Positions 1 to 8,698 of a DNA stretch of 64,000 nucleotides are shown piece by piece. Source of the DNA: Luteolibacter arcticus (GTDB lineage: Bacteria; Verrucomicrobiota; Verrucomicrobiia; Verrucomicrobiales; Akkermansiaceae); contig NZ_JAPDDT010000005.1 in NCBI RefSeq assembly GCF_025950235.1, positions 62,001-126,000 of the forward strand, in the 5' to 3' direction. The stretch's first letter is position 1. Each line of letters starts with the position of its first letter. The notes beneath the pieces are model-generated. The model searched no databases, had not been told where the DNA came from, and worked only from the letters and a program-made list of their open reading frames with translations. The position numbers were made by a program, and so were the translations under genes.

Positions 1-183
1 GTGCTGCCGCTGGAGAATCCTCCTCCCGGTCAACCGACCACGGTGCTGATGGAATACGATCCACCGCTGCGCAAAGCCGGCTTCGTCGTTTCCACCGTCG
101 CACTTCTCCTCACGATCTTGAGTGCGTGGGGAGTTAGCCGTCTCAAGCCGCGTGCACCGGCGGAAGCCCGTGGCACCGCCTGA
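1..183 (+). CDS. C-terminal end of a membrane protein, possibly YfhO-like (partial)
   Basis: The reading frame is open from the first base and stops at 181-183, so only the last 60 residues are present. They contain a short stretch typical of the end of an extracytoplasmic beta domain (the words LMEYDPPLRKAG), one strong transmembrane helix (about residues 27-45) and a basic tail. This ending is common in large YfhO-type membrane proteins linked to glycosylation. That family call is inferred from the tail and from the glycosyltransferases that follow, and is weak. Confidence 0.5.
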   Translation: MLPLENPPPGQPTTVLMEYDPPLRKAGFVVSTVALLLTILSAWGVSRLKPRAPAEARGTA

Positions 184-225
184 CCGGTTCCTTTCCATCC
201 TTGTACTAGATTCATCGAAGTTGCC

Positions 226-1392
226 ATGCGCTGGTTCACCTGCACCCCCATGGACTTCGGTGGAGGACCGGACTTCTTTGCACGGGACAGCGGGCTGCTT
301 TGCCGCGGATTCCAGGAGGCGGGCGTCGAAAGCCGGGCGATCATGCCCGGTGCATCTCGGCCGGACGATGAGCCGGACCTCATCCGCACCGGCTACGCCG
401 ACCTTGAGAGTCCCGCATGGTGGCGCGGTCACGAACTCGATGGCGTGGTCCTCTACGCCTGGGGGCGGGCGAAGTTCCGGAAAGTGGCGGAAGCCATCCG
501 CGAGGCCGGAATATTCCTCGTGCTCAATCAGGACAGTGGCGGGCTGGTAAGTCCTCGCCTCGATCCCGCCGCGTGGTGGCGCGAACAGCTCGTCGTTTCC
601 GGCGCGGGCCGCACTCCGGGCGGATGGTGGCGCTTCTCAAAGCGAGCCGCCCGCGGCCTGACCATCGGGCTAGCTCTATCCGATCCATTGCGGGCCGCGC
701 ATCTCCGTGCCGGAAATGTCATCGCGTGTGTGACCCCGGTGGCGGCGGATCATTACCGCCACTTCTGTCGCATCTACGGCGGCGAGGACTTTGCCGCGCG
801 GGTGCGGGTGGTGCCGCATCCGGTGAATCCGTTGTTCCGGTTTGATGGAAGTCCGAAGACACGGTCCCTCGCAGTGATCGGCCGGTGGGATGATGCGACC
901 CAGAAGCGCCCGGAGCTGATGATGGAAGCAGTTACGAATTTGTTAGATTCTGACTTTGAAGTGACCGTGGACATCGTCGGCCATGCGACTGCGGAGCTAC
1001 GAAAGTGGGCGGAGAAGCGGGACCGCGTGCGATTGCACGGCCGGATCGCGCCGGAAGCCATTGCCGAGATCCTGTCTCGTGCGCAGGTCGCGTGGTGCCC
1101 ATCGGCCTTCGAATCCTTTCACATCGCGAGCGGCGAGGCCTTGTGCTGCGGGTGCTCGGTGGTGGCAGCGGTCTCGCCGTCCTTGGCCGCGTTCCCGTGG
1201 TTTGTGAGCGAGGCTTCGGGCACTCTGGCAGCAACGGATGACCTGGCGGGCCATGTGGCGGCGATCCGCAGCGAATTGAGCGCCTGGGACCACGGACGTC
1301 GCGATGGCGCAGCCATCTCAGGCACGTGGCAATCCCGCCTGCACGCACCGGAAGTGGCGCGCCTCGTCATTTCGATTGCCGGGGAGAGATGA
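226..1392 (+). CDS. Glycosyltransferase, GT-B fold, family 4-like
   Basis: 388 residues. It probably transfers a sugar from a nucleotide-sugar donor during surface polysaccharide assembly. The C-terminal half has the family 4 layout: an IGRWDDATQKRPE segment near 218-230, an HGRI turn near 271, and an EX7E-type motif with Glu296 and Glu304 (ESFHIASGE) that normally contacts the donor nucleotide. The N-terminal half starts with the glycine-rich word DFGGGPDFFAR near residue 10, as in many GT-B acceptor domains. Donor and acceptor cannot be told from the sequence. It is first in a row of three same-strand glycosyltransferase genes. The next start lies 26 bases after its stop. Confidence 0.8.
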   Translation: MRWFTCTPMDFGGGPDFFARDSGLLCRGFQEAGVESRAIMPGASRPDDEPDLIRTGYADLESPAWWRGHELDGVVLYAWGRAKFRKVAEAIREAGIFLVLNQDSGGLVSPRLDPAAWWREQLVVSGAGRTPGGWWRFSKRAARGLTIGLALSDPLRAAHLRAGNVIACVTPVAADHYRHFCRIYGGEDFAARVRVVPHPVNPLFRFDGSPKTRSLAVIGRWDDATQKRPELMMEAVTNLLDSDFEVTVDIVGHATAELRKWAEKRDRVRLHGRIAPEAIAEILSRAQVAWCPSAFESFHIASGEALCCGCSVVAAVSPSLAAFPWFVSEASGTLAATDDLAGHVAAIRSELSAWDHGRRDGAAISGTWQSRLHAPEVARLVISIAGER

Positions 1393-1418
1393 ATCGCAAG
1401 CCTTGAGCCGACCTTCCC

Positions 1419-2222
1419 GTGGACTTTACGATCATCACGCCCAACCTGAACTACGGCCGCTTTCTGGGCGACTGCCTGGCAAGCGTGTCCGCGCAGGAAG
1501 GCGTGACCCTCGAGCACCTCATCTTCGATGGCGGCTCCACCGATGACAGCGCCACGGTAGCCGCGCGCTTTCCCCACGCACGCTGGACGCAGGGGAAGGA
1601 CAGCGGGATGTCGCAGGCGATCAACCGTGGCTTCGATGCCGCCCAAGGCGATTGGGTGATGTGGCTGAATGCCGACGACCGCCTGAAGCCCGGTGCGCTG
1701 GCCACCATGGTCGAGAGGCTCCGCAGAAGTACGGCGGACATCGTATATGGCGACTTCGATTTCATCGACGAGTCCGGCAAGCACCTGCGGACCGTGCGCC
1801 TGCCGGGCTGGTCGGCCTTCGTTCACGTCCATCACCATTGCTACATCGGCTCGACCGCGGCGTTTTATCGCCGGGCCTCCGTGATCGCGGCGGGCCACCG
1901 GCTGCGCGAGGACTTCCGCTACGTGATGGATGGCGAATTCTTCGCCCGGCTCCATGCCGCAGGCCTGAGCTTCGAACATCTGCCGGTGACAGTGGCCGAC
2001 TTCCGCTTGCACGGCGGCAATGCCTCGATGCGCCACCTCGGCAAGACCCGTGACCTCGACGCCATCCTGCGGGCAGAGCGCCAGCACGTGGAGTCCCGCG
2101 CGATCCGCCGGGCCTATGGCACCACCCTTTTCGACGACCCCTACCTGAACGGCCTCGCGGACGGCGTGCTGTGGATTGCCGCGCGCGGCTGGAAGGTCGC
2201 CTTGCGAACCTTGGGAAAATGA
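1419..2222 (+). CDS. Glycosyltransferase family 2, WcaA-like
   Basis: 267 residues with a GTG start. The GT-A fold is clear: an N-terminal TIITPNLNYGRFL strand, DGGSTDDS near residues 37-44 for nucleotide binding, KDSGMSQAINRGF near 60-72, and the metal-binding NADD at 84-87. These are the signatures of family 2 inverting glycosyltransferases that build polysaccharide repeat units. The stop overlaps the next start by four bases (ATGA at 2219-2222), so translation of the two glycosyltransferases is probably coupled. The sugar transferred is unknown. Confidence 0.85.
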   Translation: MDFTIITPNLNYGRFLGDCLASVSAQEGVTLEHLIFDGGSTDDSATVAARFPHARWTQGKDSGMSQAINRGFDAAQGDWVMWLNADDRLKPGALATMVERLRRSTADIVYGDFDFIDESGKHLRTVRLPGWSAFVHVHHHCYIGSTAAFYRRASVIAAGHRLREDFRYVMDGEFFARLHAAGLSFEHLPVTVADFRLHGGNASMRHLGKTRDLDAILRAERQHVESRAIRRAYGTTLFDDPYLNGLADGVLWIAARGWKVALRTLGK

Positions 2223-3139
2223 ACCCGTCTCCTCCAACGCCAACGCCTCGTGTCGCAGCGGTCTTCGCCTGCTACAACCGCCGCGACACCGCGCTCGAGT
2301 GCGCCCGCCGGCTCAAAGCCCAGACCCGGCCGCTCGACCGCCTGATCGTGGCCGACAATGCCTCGACCGATGGTTCGGCGGAGGCCTTGCGAGGGCTCGG
2401 CTGGGAAGCGCTGGAAGTGCTCGATATCGGCGACAACCTCGGCAACGCCGGCGGCATCCAGGCAGCGATGGAGCATGCCTTCGCCCAAGGCTTGGATGCC
2501 GTGTGGATTCTCGATGACGACTCGTGGCCGCGGTCGAATGCCCTTGAGGAAATGCTGCGCTCACCGTGGCGCGATGACGTCGTGATTCATCCGCTTCAGG
2601 AAGACCCGGCGACCGGCCGCTTCACGTGGCCGCTGCAAGTGGTGGCCAAGGATGGCTCGGTTTCCCTCATTCATTCCCGCGATGGACTCTCCGACCAGCC
2701 GCTCATCCGGAGCCGCGGCGTGTGGACCGGAGCGATGGTCCCGAAGAAGATTCGCGATGCCGCCGGCCCTGTGAAGGGCGAGCTCTTCATCCGCGGTGAG
2801 GACGAGGAGTATCCCTGGCGCATCGAGCGGGCGGGCTTTGCGACCTACGCGGTGCCCGCCGCGGTGATGGATCACCCCGGCCCCGCGGATCTGGTGGAGT
2901 GGCGCTTTCTCGGCCGACGCCTTTTCCTCGAGCGCGGCCTCGCCGACTGGAAGCTCCACTACAAGGTGCGCAACATGGTCTGGCTGAAGCGCCGCCAAGC
3001 CGGTGCCGCGGGCGCGCTCGCCATGGCGCTGGCGTATGCGGTCTGCGTCGCGAAGGTCGATGGCCCGGCGCGGCTGCCGCTGGTATGGCGCGCCTTCCGC
3101 GATGGCTGGCAGGGCAAGCTAGGTCGGCTGGCTGGCTGA
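2219..3139 (+). CDS. Glycosyltransferase family 2, rhamnosyl/galactofuranosyl-transferase-like
   Basis: 306 residues, starting at the ATG that overlaps the previous stop. An in-frame ATG 48 bases upstream lies inside the neighbour and adds residues with no homology. CYNRRDTA, VADNASTDGS and the acidic WILDDDSWP motif (near residue 99) mark a GT-A enzyme of the group that contains rhamnosyltransferases and GlfT-like galactofuranosyltransferases. Near 205 the word GEDEEYPWRIERAGF matches the catalytic D/E-rich segment seen after the donor site in this group. It is the last gene of the three-gene plus-strand block and runs tail-to-tail into the VanZ-like gene, overlapping it by 21 bases. Confidence 0.82.
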   Translation: MNPSPPTPTPRVAAVFACYNRRDTALECARRLKAQTRPLDRLIVADNASTDGSAEALRGLGWEALEVLDIGDNLGNAGGIQAAMEHAFAQGLDAVWILDDDSWPRSNALEEMLRSPWRDDVVIHPLQEDPATGRFTWPLQVVAKDGSVSLIHSRDGLSDQPLIRSRGVWTGAMVPKKIRDAAGPVKGELFIRGEDEEYPWRIERAGFATYAVPAAVMDHPGPADLVEWRFLGRRLFLERGLADWKLHYKVRNMVWLKRRQAGAAGALAMALAYAVCVAKVDGPARLPLVWRAFRDGWQGKLGRLAG

Positions 3140-4312
3140 CGACGTCTCGTCCGAGGCGAACTCACTGGCCGCCTTTCGCGCCTGCCACCAACGGGAGACG
3201 CGGGCGTGCACGAACAACGCCAGCACCACCCCGAGGGAATCGAACGAAAGGTCGAACCAGTCGGACGAGTCGAAGCCGTAACCGAAAAGGTATTGGGACC
3301 CCTCGATCACCCCGGCCAGCAGTGCCGCGAACAGGACGCTTTTCCTGCGACCGATCAGCAAGGCGAAGACGAGGGCCGGCCCAAAGAAAAGCAGCAGGTG
3401 AAACAAGGGCCGCGCTTGCTTGATGCGGTCCTTGATTTCCAACAGCAGGCTTCCGCCGAATGGCAATTCGCCCAGTGCTTCGGCGGGTGCCGCGGAAGCC
3501 GGGCCTGCTTGAGAAGCGGGTGATTTTTGCGGCGGCGCGGCAGGAGCAGTGAACGACGCCCTGCCCGCAGGTTCGCTGACCGCAAAGAACGGGCCGAGCG
3601 GACGGAGCGATTGCCACGGACCGGGCACCGCCCATTGGGAAGCGCAGAAGAGCCATACGCCCGCGGCCAGCAGCGGACGACCAGGGCCGGAGGTGCGCCC
3701 CCAGCCCGCGAGCACGGCGGTCCAGGTAAACCAACCGCCGAGGAGGAACCAGCGCCCTACGGTCCACCAAGCGCTTTCGCGGACGGTATCGATCCGGCAG
3801 TAAGGCACGTGGAAGGAGCCCGAGGTGCCCAGGTGCTCCACCCGCAACACCGGAACCGCCGGGCCATGATGACAGCGGACCACGAGGCATGCCGAACCGG
3901 AAGATTGATCGCTGCGGGCCGCAGCGAGGTACTGCGGGTCCATCGGTTTCCCGGGCGCATGCCACTCGATCATCAGCCGGCCGTCGGACCACGGCATCGG
4001 GCCGGGCGTCAAGCCGCGCGCCTGCACGGCGAAATCGAACATCAGGAACTGCACTGGCCCCGACAGCGGAAGCGGCAACAACTGCACCGCGGGGTGGGAG
4101 GTCGTGCCTGAATGAAGGACCAGCCCGGTCTCTCCGCCGGGAGCCGCCTCCCACGCAGCTCCGGGCTCGAGGGCCAGACTGCGCTCCAAGTCGTGGAGCG
4201 TGAGGTGAGGGTGGGCCGGATCGATCTCGAACCGGTGCTGCCACGCCCACCACGTCCCTGCCAGCAGCAGGAGCAAGGCGAGCGGCAGGATCGGGAGGAA
4301 CGCGCGGCGCAC
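3119..4312 (-). CDS. VanZ-like membrane protein with long N-terminal extension
   Basis: 397 residues. The last 120 residues hold the VanZ pattern of several short helices and a final acidic turn (GVIEGSQYLFGYGFDSSDWFDLSFDSLG), a domain often found beside polysaccharide and exosortase genes. The first 280 residues are unusual for VanZ: an N-terminal membrane helix, then about 130 residues of soluble, probably extracytoplasmic beta sequence, then further helices and a Pro/Ala-rich linker. VanZ proteins are normally 130-200 residues. The biochemical role of VanZ domains is not settled. The start is the ATG at 4312, divergent from the O-antigen ligase. A longer Arg/Ala-rich open frame on the same strand is a codon-bias shadow. 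Confidence 0.75.
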   Translation of the reverse strand: MRRAFLPILPLALLLLLAGTWWAWQHRFEIDPAHPHLTLHDLERSLALEPGAAWEAAPGGETGLVLHSGTTSHPAVQLLPLPLSGPVQFLMFDFAVQARGLTPGPMPWSDGRLMIEWHAPGKPMDPQYLAAARSDQSSGSACLVVRCHHGPAVPVLRVEHLGTSGSFHVPYCRIDTVRESAWWTVGRWFLLGGWFTWTAVLAGWGRTSGPGRPLLAAGVWLFCASQWAVPGPWQSLRPLGPFFAVSEPAGRASFTAPAAPPQKSPASQAGPASAAPAEALGELPFGGSLLLEIKDRIKQARPLFHLLLFFGPALVFALLIGRRKSVLFAALLAGVIEGSQYLFGYGFDSSDWFDLSFDSLGVVLALFVHARVSRWWQARKAASEFASDETSSASQPT

Positions 4313-4425
4313 GGCGGAAAGACACCAGTTTCGTCCGCATCGTGCGAACCCTTTCCGGCGCCACGGCTCGACATGACGGAAATGCCACTCCTACCCTGCC
4401 GGTGCCCTTACCGCGCCAGCCACCC

Positions 4426-6387
4426 ATGCAAGCCATCTCCGGACTATTCTTTTCCCTGTCGCTCGTGCTGGCAGTGATCCTCGGCGGTCAGACTCTCGAC
4501 TACACGTGGGGACCGGCGCTGGTCGCGCTGGCGATTTCACTGGCTGCCGGTGGCTTCCAAATGTGGCGGCTCGGGAAGCAGCCGCGGTGGGCATGGTTCG
4601 CCTTCGCGGTCATCCTCGCGGCGAGCGGCTGGATCTTGTGGCGCTGCTGGGGTAGCCCGGTTCGCGAATTCGGCCGATCCGATGCCCTGCTGGTGATTGC
4701 AGCACTGATCTCGTGCGTCTGGGCATGGACGATGCCCGCACGTGGCCTGGGCCTCCGCTTCATCATGGCGACCTTGGCATTGCTCGGTCTGGCGAATCTG
4801 GGAATCGCGCTCGTGCAGCTTGGTAATCCGGCATTCTCGTGGCCGTTCGCGACCCGGCCGGTCGAGTTCCCGTCGGGCCTCTTCGGCCACTACAATCACC
4901 TCGCGGACTTTTCGCTCGTCTCCGCCGTGCTGCTGGCGGCGAGGGCCATCTGGGGCCGCGACAGCTTGGGCGAAAGAATCGGACAAGCACTCGGTGCGGT
5001 GGCAGCGGCGGTGTGCGTGCTGCTGTCCGCTTCGCGCGGCGGTGCGCTTGGCTTGGGAGCGGGTGTTGCGATCTTGTTTCTCGCCTGGGGCATCCTCGCG
5101 TGGCGGGACAAGAAGAGAAACCGCGGCGTGGTCGCGGGCATTGCGGTGGTGACGCCGGTGCTGATCGCCCTGCTCGCTCCGCTGGCATTCCCTAAAATCC
5201 AGGAGCGGCGCGGGGCAAAGAAGTCATCCGTCACCCAAGTCGCAGACGACCGTTTCCGCCTGACGATGGCCGGCTACGCGATCGATATTTCCACTTCCCA
5301 ATCGTTGACGGGGAGCGGGAGCCGGAGTTTCGGCTGGAAAAAGAATGCCGCCGCGCTGGTGGACGAGAACAAGATCTGGGACCGCTTCAACGACGACTTC
5401 GTCCATAACGAGCTGCTCCAAGCCGCCGTGGACTACGGTTGGGGCGGAGCACTGCTCATCGTGGGGGCCGTCATGACGACCGGCCTCGTGGGAGTGGCTG
5501 GGCTGGCCGCCCGGGACGAAGCGGATGCCACTCAAAAAGCGGCCCTGGACGCCCTCGCCTGTGGTGGATTGGCGGCCATGGCGGGGACGCTGCTCCATTC
5601 GAATTTCAGCTTTGTCACCCACACCCTGCCGGGCGCGATGTATCTCGGGCTCGCCTTCGGTTTCACCCTGCCAAGACGTGAGCCGACCTTCATCGAGGAG
5701 CCGATCGGACCAGTGCGCTTCGTCCCTTGCCTGATCGTCCTCCCGGTTGCGATCCTGCTCGGCTTCACCGGCTGGCGGGCGAGCCAGGCGTATCGGACGC
5801 TGTGGCCGGTTTCCTTCGGCCGGGAGGCCTATGCCGTGACCGCCCCGACGCTGGCGGTGGAGCATATGGAGCGGGCCATGGAGATATGGCCCGGCTCTGA
5901 ACTCGCCGGCCGGAGTGGTCATCTTTCCCGCGCCGCCGCCGCCATCCAAGGGCTGCCAACGGCCGACCAGCAATTGTGGCTGGCCCAGGCCGTGGACTCC
6001 TACGCCACGGCCCAGAAGCTCAATCCCTACGATCCGGAATGGCCGGTCAATCGCGCCAACGCCCTCTCCATCCTTGGCCGGAACGACGAGGCAGAGCGCG
6101 ACTTTGAACGCGCGATCGAGCTGCAAGGCGGTACCGAACGAAACTTCCGGGCCCGCTTCTACCTCGCCTCCCACCTTTACCGCCGGTGGTACGACGCGTG
6201 GGTCAAGGAGCGCCGGGCCAGCGAAGCGCTGGGCCAATTCCTCCGGGCGCGCGATCTCCTGCGCGAAGCGGAGAAGCGGGGCGGCCTGGGCCAGCTTGGA
6301 AAGGAAGCCAAGGACATCGTCACCGGCTTGGAGGAGACGATCCGCTTCCTAGAAGGAGCCCAAGTGCGGCCCGAACCGGTGCACTGA
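4426..6387 (+). CDS. O-antigen ligase / polymerase family protein with C-terminal TPR region
   Basis: 653 residues. About ten hydrophobic helices occupy residues 1-460. Between them lies the Wzy_C/WaaL-type loop with FGHYNHLADF near 155, SASRGGALGLG near 200 and GSGSRSFGWKKN near 295; Arg and His in such loops are needed for transfer of polysaccharide from lipid carrier. After a last helix near 430-450, the C-terminal 190 residues are helical and TPR-like (NPYDPEWPVNRANALSILGRN). The chosen ATG begins a clean membrane segment; an upstream in-frame ATG at 4342 adds 28 polar residues. It likely polymerises or ligates the polysaccharide made by the neighbouring glycosyltransferases. It converges on epsI with a 15-base gap. 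Confidence 0.82.
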   Translation: MQAISGLFFSLSLVLAVILGGQTLDYTWGPALVALAISLAAGGFQMWRLGKQPRWAWFAFAVILAASGWILWRCWGSPVREFGRSDALLVIAALISCVWAWTMPARGLGLRFIMATLALLGLANLGIALVQLGNPAFSWPFATRPVEFPSGLFGHYNHLADFSLVSAVLLAARAIWGRDSLGERIGQALGAVAAAVCVLLSASRGGALGLGAGVAILFLAWGILAWRDKKRNRGVVAGIAVVTPVLIALLAPLAFPKIQERRGAKKSSVTQVADDRFRLTMAGYAIDISTSQSLTGSGSRSFGWKKNAAALVDENKIWDRFNDDFVHNELLQAAVDYGWGGALLIVGAVMTTGLVGVAGLAARDEADATQKAALDALACGGLAAMAGTLLHSNFSFVTHTLPGAMYLGLAFGFTLPRREPTFIEEPIGPVRFVPCLIVLPVAILLGFTGWRASQAYRTLWPVSFGREAYAVTAPTLAVEHMERAMEIWPGSELAGRSGHLSRAAAAIQGLPTADQQLWLAQAVDSYATAQKLNPYDPEWPVNRANALSILGRNDEAERDFERAIELQGGTERNFRARFYLASHLYRRWYDAWVKERRASEALGQFLRARDLLREAEKRGGLGQLGKEAKDIVTGLEETIRFLEGAQVRPEPVH

Positions 6388-6402
6388 TCTGATCGCCGTC
6401 GT

Positions 6403-7137
6403 TCAGCCCGGCTGCTTGACCTGCTCCCAGGCGATGTTCTTCGCCGCCAGCTCACCGAGCAACTCCCGCGCCACCCGGTCGGCGCCAGCTAGGTCCAACA
6501 AATCAGGGTGCTTGTCGCCGAGGTCACCGTTGAACCACATCGTCACCGAAATATAGGCCCATCGCTGCGCCTCGCCCTTCATCAGCCGGTCCTTGATGTC
6601 GATGAGCGTGCGCCGGGTATGGTTCTCGGTGATTTGCTCACTGCCGACGAAGAAGTAATAGGTCACCGCCTCGCGGTGGATGACGTTCTTGCCAAGTTCG
6701 TCAATGGGGATCTCCTGCACCGAGAGCAAGCGGCGGGCCGGCAGCTGCTTGCTGCCGCGGACATCCACCAGGGTGGTGGCCGAACCGTAGATTTCGTGGC
6801 CTTGGGCCGGCATGCAGCGCTCCGGGCGGTGGATCGAATTCGCCAGGTCAATGCCCGACATCACGATCGAAAGTTGGGCGTGGTCCTTTGGACCGGTGTC
6901 GAAGTATGATGTACTGCCGGATCGCGATCGTTCACAGCGGGCTTTCGCAAACGTGGTATCCTTGGCCAAGGTATCGCGTTCCTCCTTGGTTGGCTCTCCT
7001 TCTGTGAAAGTCCAAGCCGCCATTTGCTTCGGGATCGTCAGCGACAACGCGGAATTGGTGGTCTTGAAATCGGGCAGCAAAAACACCGCCGATAGCCCCG
7101 TCACCAGCACACCCAGCAGGATCAGTCCTCGCTTCAT
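6403..7137 (-). CDS. epsI: EpsI family protein (exosortase-associated)
   Basis: 244 residues, with an N-terminal signal anchor (about residues 4-23) and an extracytoplasmic body. The hallmark HRPERCMPAQG, with its conserved Cys, sits near residue 103, followed by the beta-rich region that ends EpsI proteins (THVTMWF-like YISVTMWFNGD). In other bacteria EpsI is either fused to the C-terminus of an exosortase or encoded next to it, and it goes with exopolysaccharide production. Here it is a separate gene whose ATG overlaps the exosortase stop by four bases, so the two are translationally coupled. Confidence 0.88.
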   Translation of the reverse strand: MKRGLILLGVLVTGLSAVFLLPDFKTTNSALSLTIPKQMAAWTFTEGEPTKEERDTLAKDTTFAKARCERSRSGSTSYFDTGPKDHAQLSIVMSGIDLANSIHRPERCMPAQGHEIYGSATTLVDVRGSKQLPARRLLSVQEIPIDELGKNVIHREAVTYYFFVGSEQITENHTRRTLIDIKDRLMKGEAQRWAYISVTMWFNGDLGDKHPDLLDLAGADRVARELLGELAAKNIAWEQVKQPG

Positions 7138-8195
7138 TGCACTTCAAGGGCCTCCCCCCCGGGTCTCACGACTTTTCTTACGGCCAGCTTTTTCCTCGGA
7201 CGTCGCCATGGCAACCCGCCTTCCAGCAGAGAGTGGACGCCCAGCAGCATCACCAACGAAATGGGGTAGAAGAGCAACAAACCGGCCCAGTCGTGCCACG
7301 TTCCCGCGGCGAACGTGTAATCGCCATACTCGGAGATCACGAAGATCGAGGTGAGCCGCATCATGTTGCCGAGAATCGCGAGCGGGAATGCCGCGAGGCA
7401 AAGGAGCGCCTTTTTCCACAGCGAGATCGGCGCGAGATACGCCCACACCGACGAAATCATGATCAGGGCCATCAGCGAGCGGATGCCACCGCAGCCCTCG
7501 TCGATCCCAAGAGGCTTCCACTTGTCCGTGACCGAATGGATCTGCGTCCCGCGCACCACCGTTTCGATGCCGAACAGGCCCGAACCCCACTGGGCGAGCT
7601 TGGTGGAAAGGATCTGCAAGCGCGTGGTCGCTTGCTGGAATTCCGGCACCGGAATCGCCAGCCACAGGAAAAAGAACGGGAAAAACAGCAGCCGGGCCGC
7701 TCGCCATCCCCACATGAAAAGCGACGCTCCCCACAAGATCATCGGCAGTCCGCCCACGGTGAGGCGGGGCTGGCCAGTCCGCTGGCCCGCCAGATAGAAC
7801 AAGCAGCCGAGCAGGACTACCAGCACGCCCGACCAATGGCCGGGGCACGCCAGCTCGCGCAGCTTCTTCCACTGTGAGGCGATCAGGCCCACCATGATCA
7901 CAGGCACCAGGAACCCGTGTTCGTAGTCGTTTTCATGGTTCCACGAGGATTTCCACCAGCCCGCGGTGGAAAGTTCGCCCCAACCGCTGGCGGGAACGAA
8001 AAAGTAAAACGCCACGACGACCGCCGCGCATGCCACGCAGACGGCCAGAGAGTCCTTCGGCAGGGCTCCGGGCTTCACGGGTCCGCGGTCCGCGGTGTTG
8101 TCCTGGGTTTCCCCGCGCATCCCCGGGAGAATCTCCGAGACGGGGGGACCTGTCAACGCCCGGTCTAAAGGCTTCAGGGGCGCCGCCAGCGCCAC
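7134..8195 (-). CDS. Exosortase/archaeosortase family transpeptidase
   Basis: 353 residues with about eight membrane helices. All three catalytic residues of the family are visible when counted from 8195: Cys235 in IDEGCGGIRSL, Arg280 in GNMMRLTS and His301 in TWHDWAG. Exosortases cleave C-terminal sorting tails such as PEP-CTERM and hand the protein to a surface acceptor. No PEP-CTERM or VPDSG-type tail occurs on any protein in this window, so its substrates lie elsewhere. The first 25 residues overlap the upstream GNAT gene. An in-frame ATG at 8120 would give a shorter protein without overlap, so the start is uncertain. The exact exosortase subclass cannot be assigned by eye. Confidence 0.9.
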   Translation of the reverse strand: MALAAPLKPLDRALTGPPVSEILPGMRGETQDNTADRGPVKPGALPKDSLAVCVACAAVVVAFYFFVPASGWGELSTAGWWKSSWNHENDYEHGFLVPVIMVGLIASQWKKLRELACPGHWSGVLVVLLGCLFYLAGQRTGQPRLTVGGLPMILWGASLFMWGWRAARLLFFPFFFLWLAIPVPEFQQATTRLQILSTKLAQWGSGLFGIETVVRGTQIHSVTDKWKPLGIDEGCGGIRSLMALIMISSVWAYLAPISLWKKALLCLAAFPLAILGNMMRLTSIFVISEYGDYTFAAGTWHDWAGLLLFYPISLVMLLGVHSLLEGGLPWRRPRKKLAVRKVVRPGGEALEVQ

Positions 8196-8608
8196 ACGAG
8201 CCCATCCTCGGGCAGTTGGACCTCACCTTCGCAGATGAATCCTGCATGCTCGCAAATCCGGGCGGAGGCATTGCGCTCGGGCAGGGTGTGGGCAATGAGG
8301 GTCGCGTTTTCGCCCGCTGCCTCCGCCATGTCCACCAGCAGCCGCGCCATCCGAGTCCCGTGGCCGCGGCCTTCGTAGTGGGGAAAGGTGAACCACGCGA
8401 GCTCCACCTCGCCGCGCTCGTCGGGCGGGCCCTTGAACGCACAGGTCCCGATCACCTCCCGGTCCGTCGTGAGCGCCAGATACCCACACCACGGCGGCGT
8501 GGTCCCCATCTCCAAGGTGGATTCGATCACTTCCATCATGATCCCGGAGACGATCTCATAGTTGGTGCAGTCGAATTCGAGGTCGGGGGTAATGGGGAGA
8601 AGGGTCAT
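8174..8608 (-). CDS. GNAT family N-acetyltransferase
   Basis: 144 residues forming a single GNAT fold. The acetyl-CoA binding segment is FPHYEGRGHGTRMARLLVDMA (the R/Q-x-x-G-x-G/A motif, near residues 75-95), followed by the TLPERNASARICEHAGF segment typical of motif B. Family members transfer an acetyl group from acetyl-CoA to an amine; the acceptor cannot be predicted. It may be first in the minus-strand transcript GNAT-exosortase-epsI, overlapping the exosortase start at 8195 by 22 bases if that start is used. Upstream it is divergent from the dus gene, with 90 bases between the starts. Confidence 0.8.
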   Translation of the reverse strand: MTLLPITPDLEFDCTNYEIVSGIMMEVIESTLEMGTTPPWCGYLALTTDREVIGTCAFKGPPDERGEVELAWFTFPHYEGRGHGTRMARLLVDMAEAAGENATLIAHTLPERNASARICEHAGFICEGEVQLPEDGLVWRWRRP

Positions 8609-8698
8609 TGCGAAAACCTAAAACCAGAACGGACCTCGTGGCAAAAGTACTTTGCTTGCCGCGGGATGCCACAGGCCCGACAAGGGCCGGGCACCGCG

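Noticed and set aside
3162-4436. 424-codon open frame overlapping the VanZ-like gene on the same strand
   Set aside because: Its product is Arg/Ala/Gly/Pro-rich with no domain, while the other frame gives clear membrane helices and the VanZ pattern; it is a high-GC shadow.
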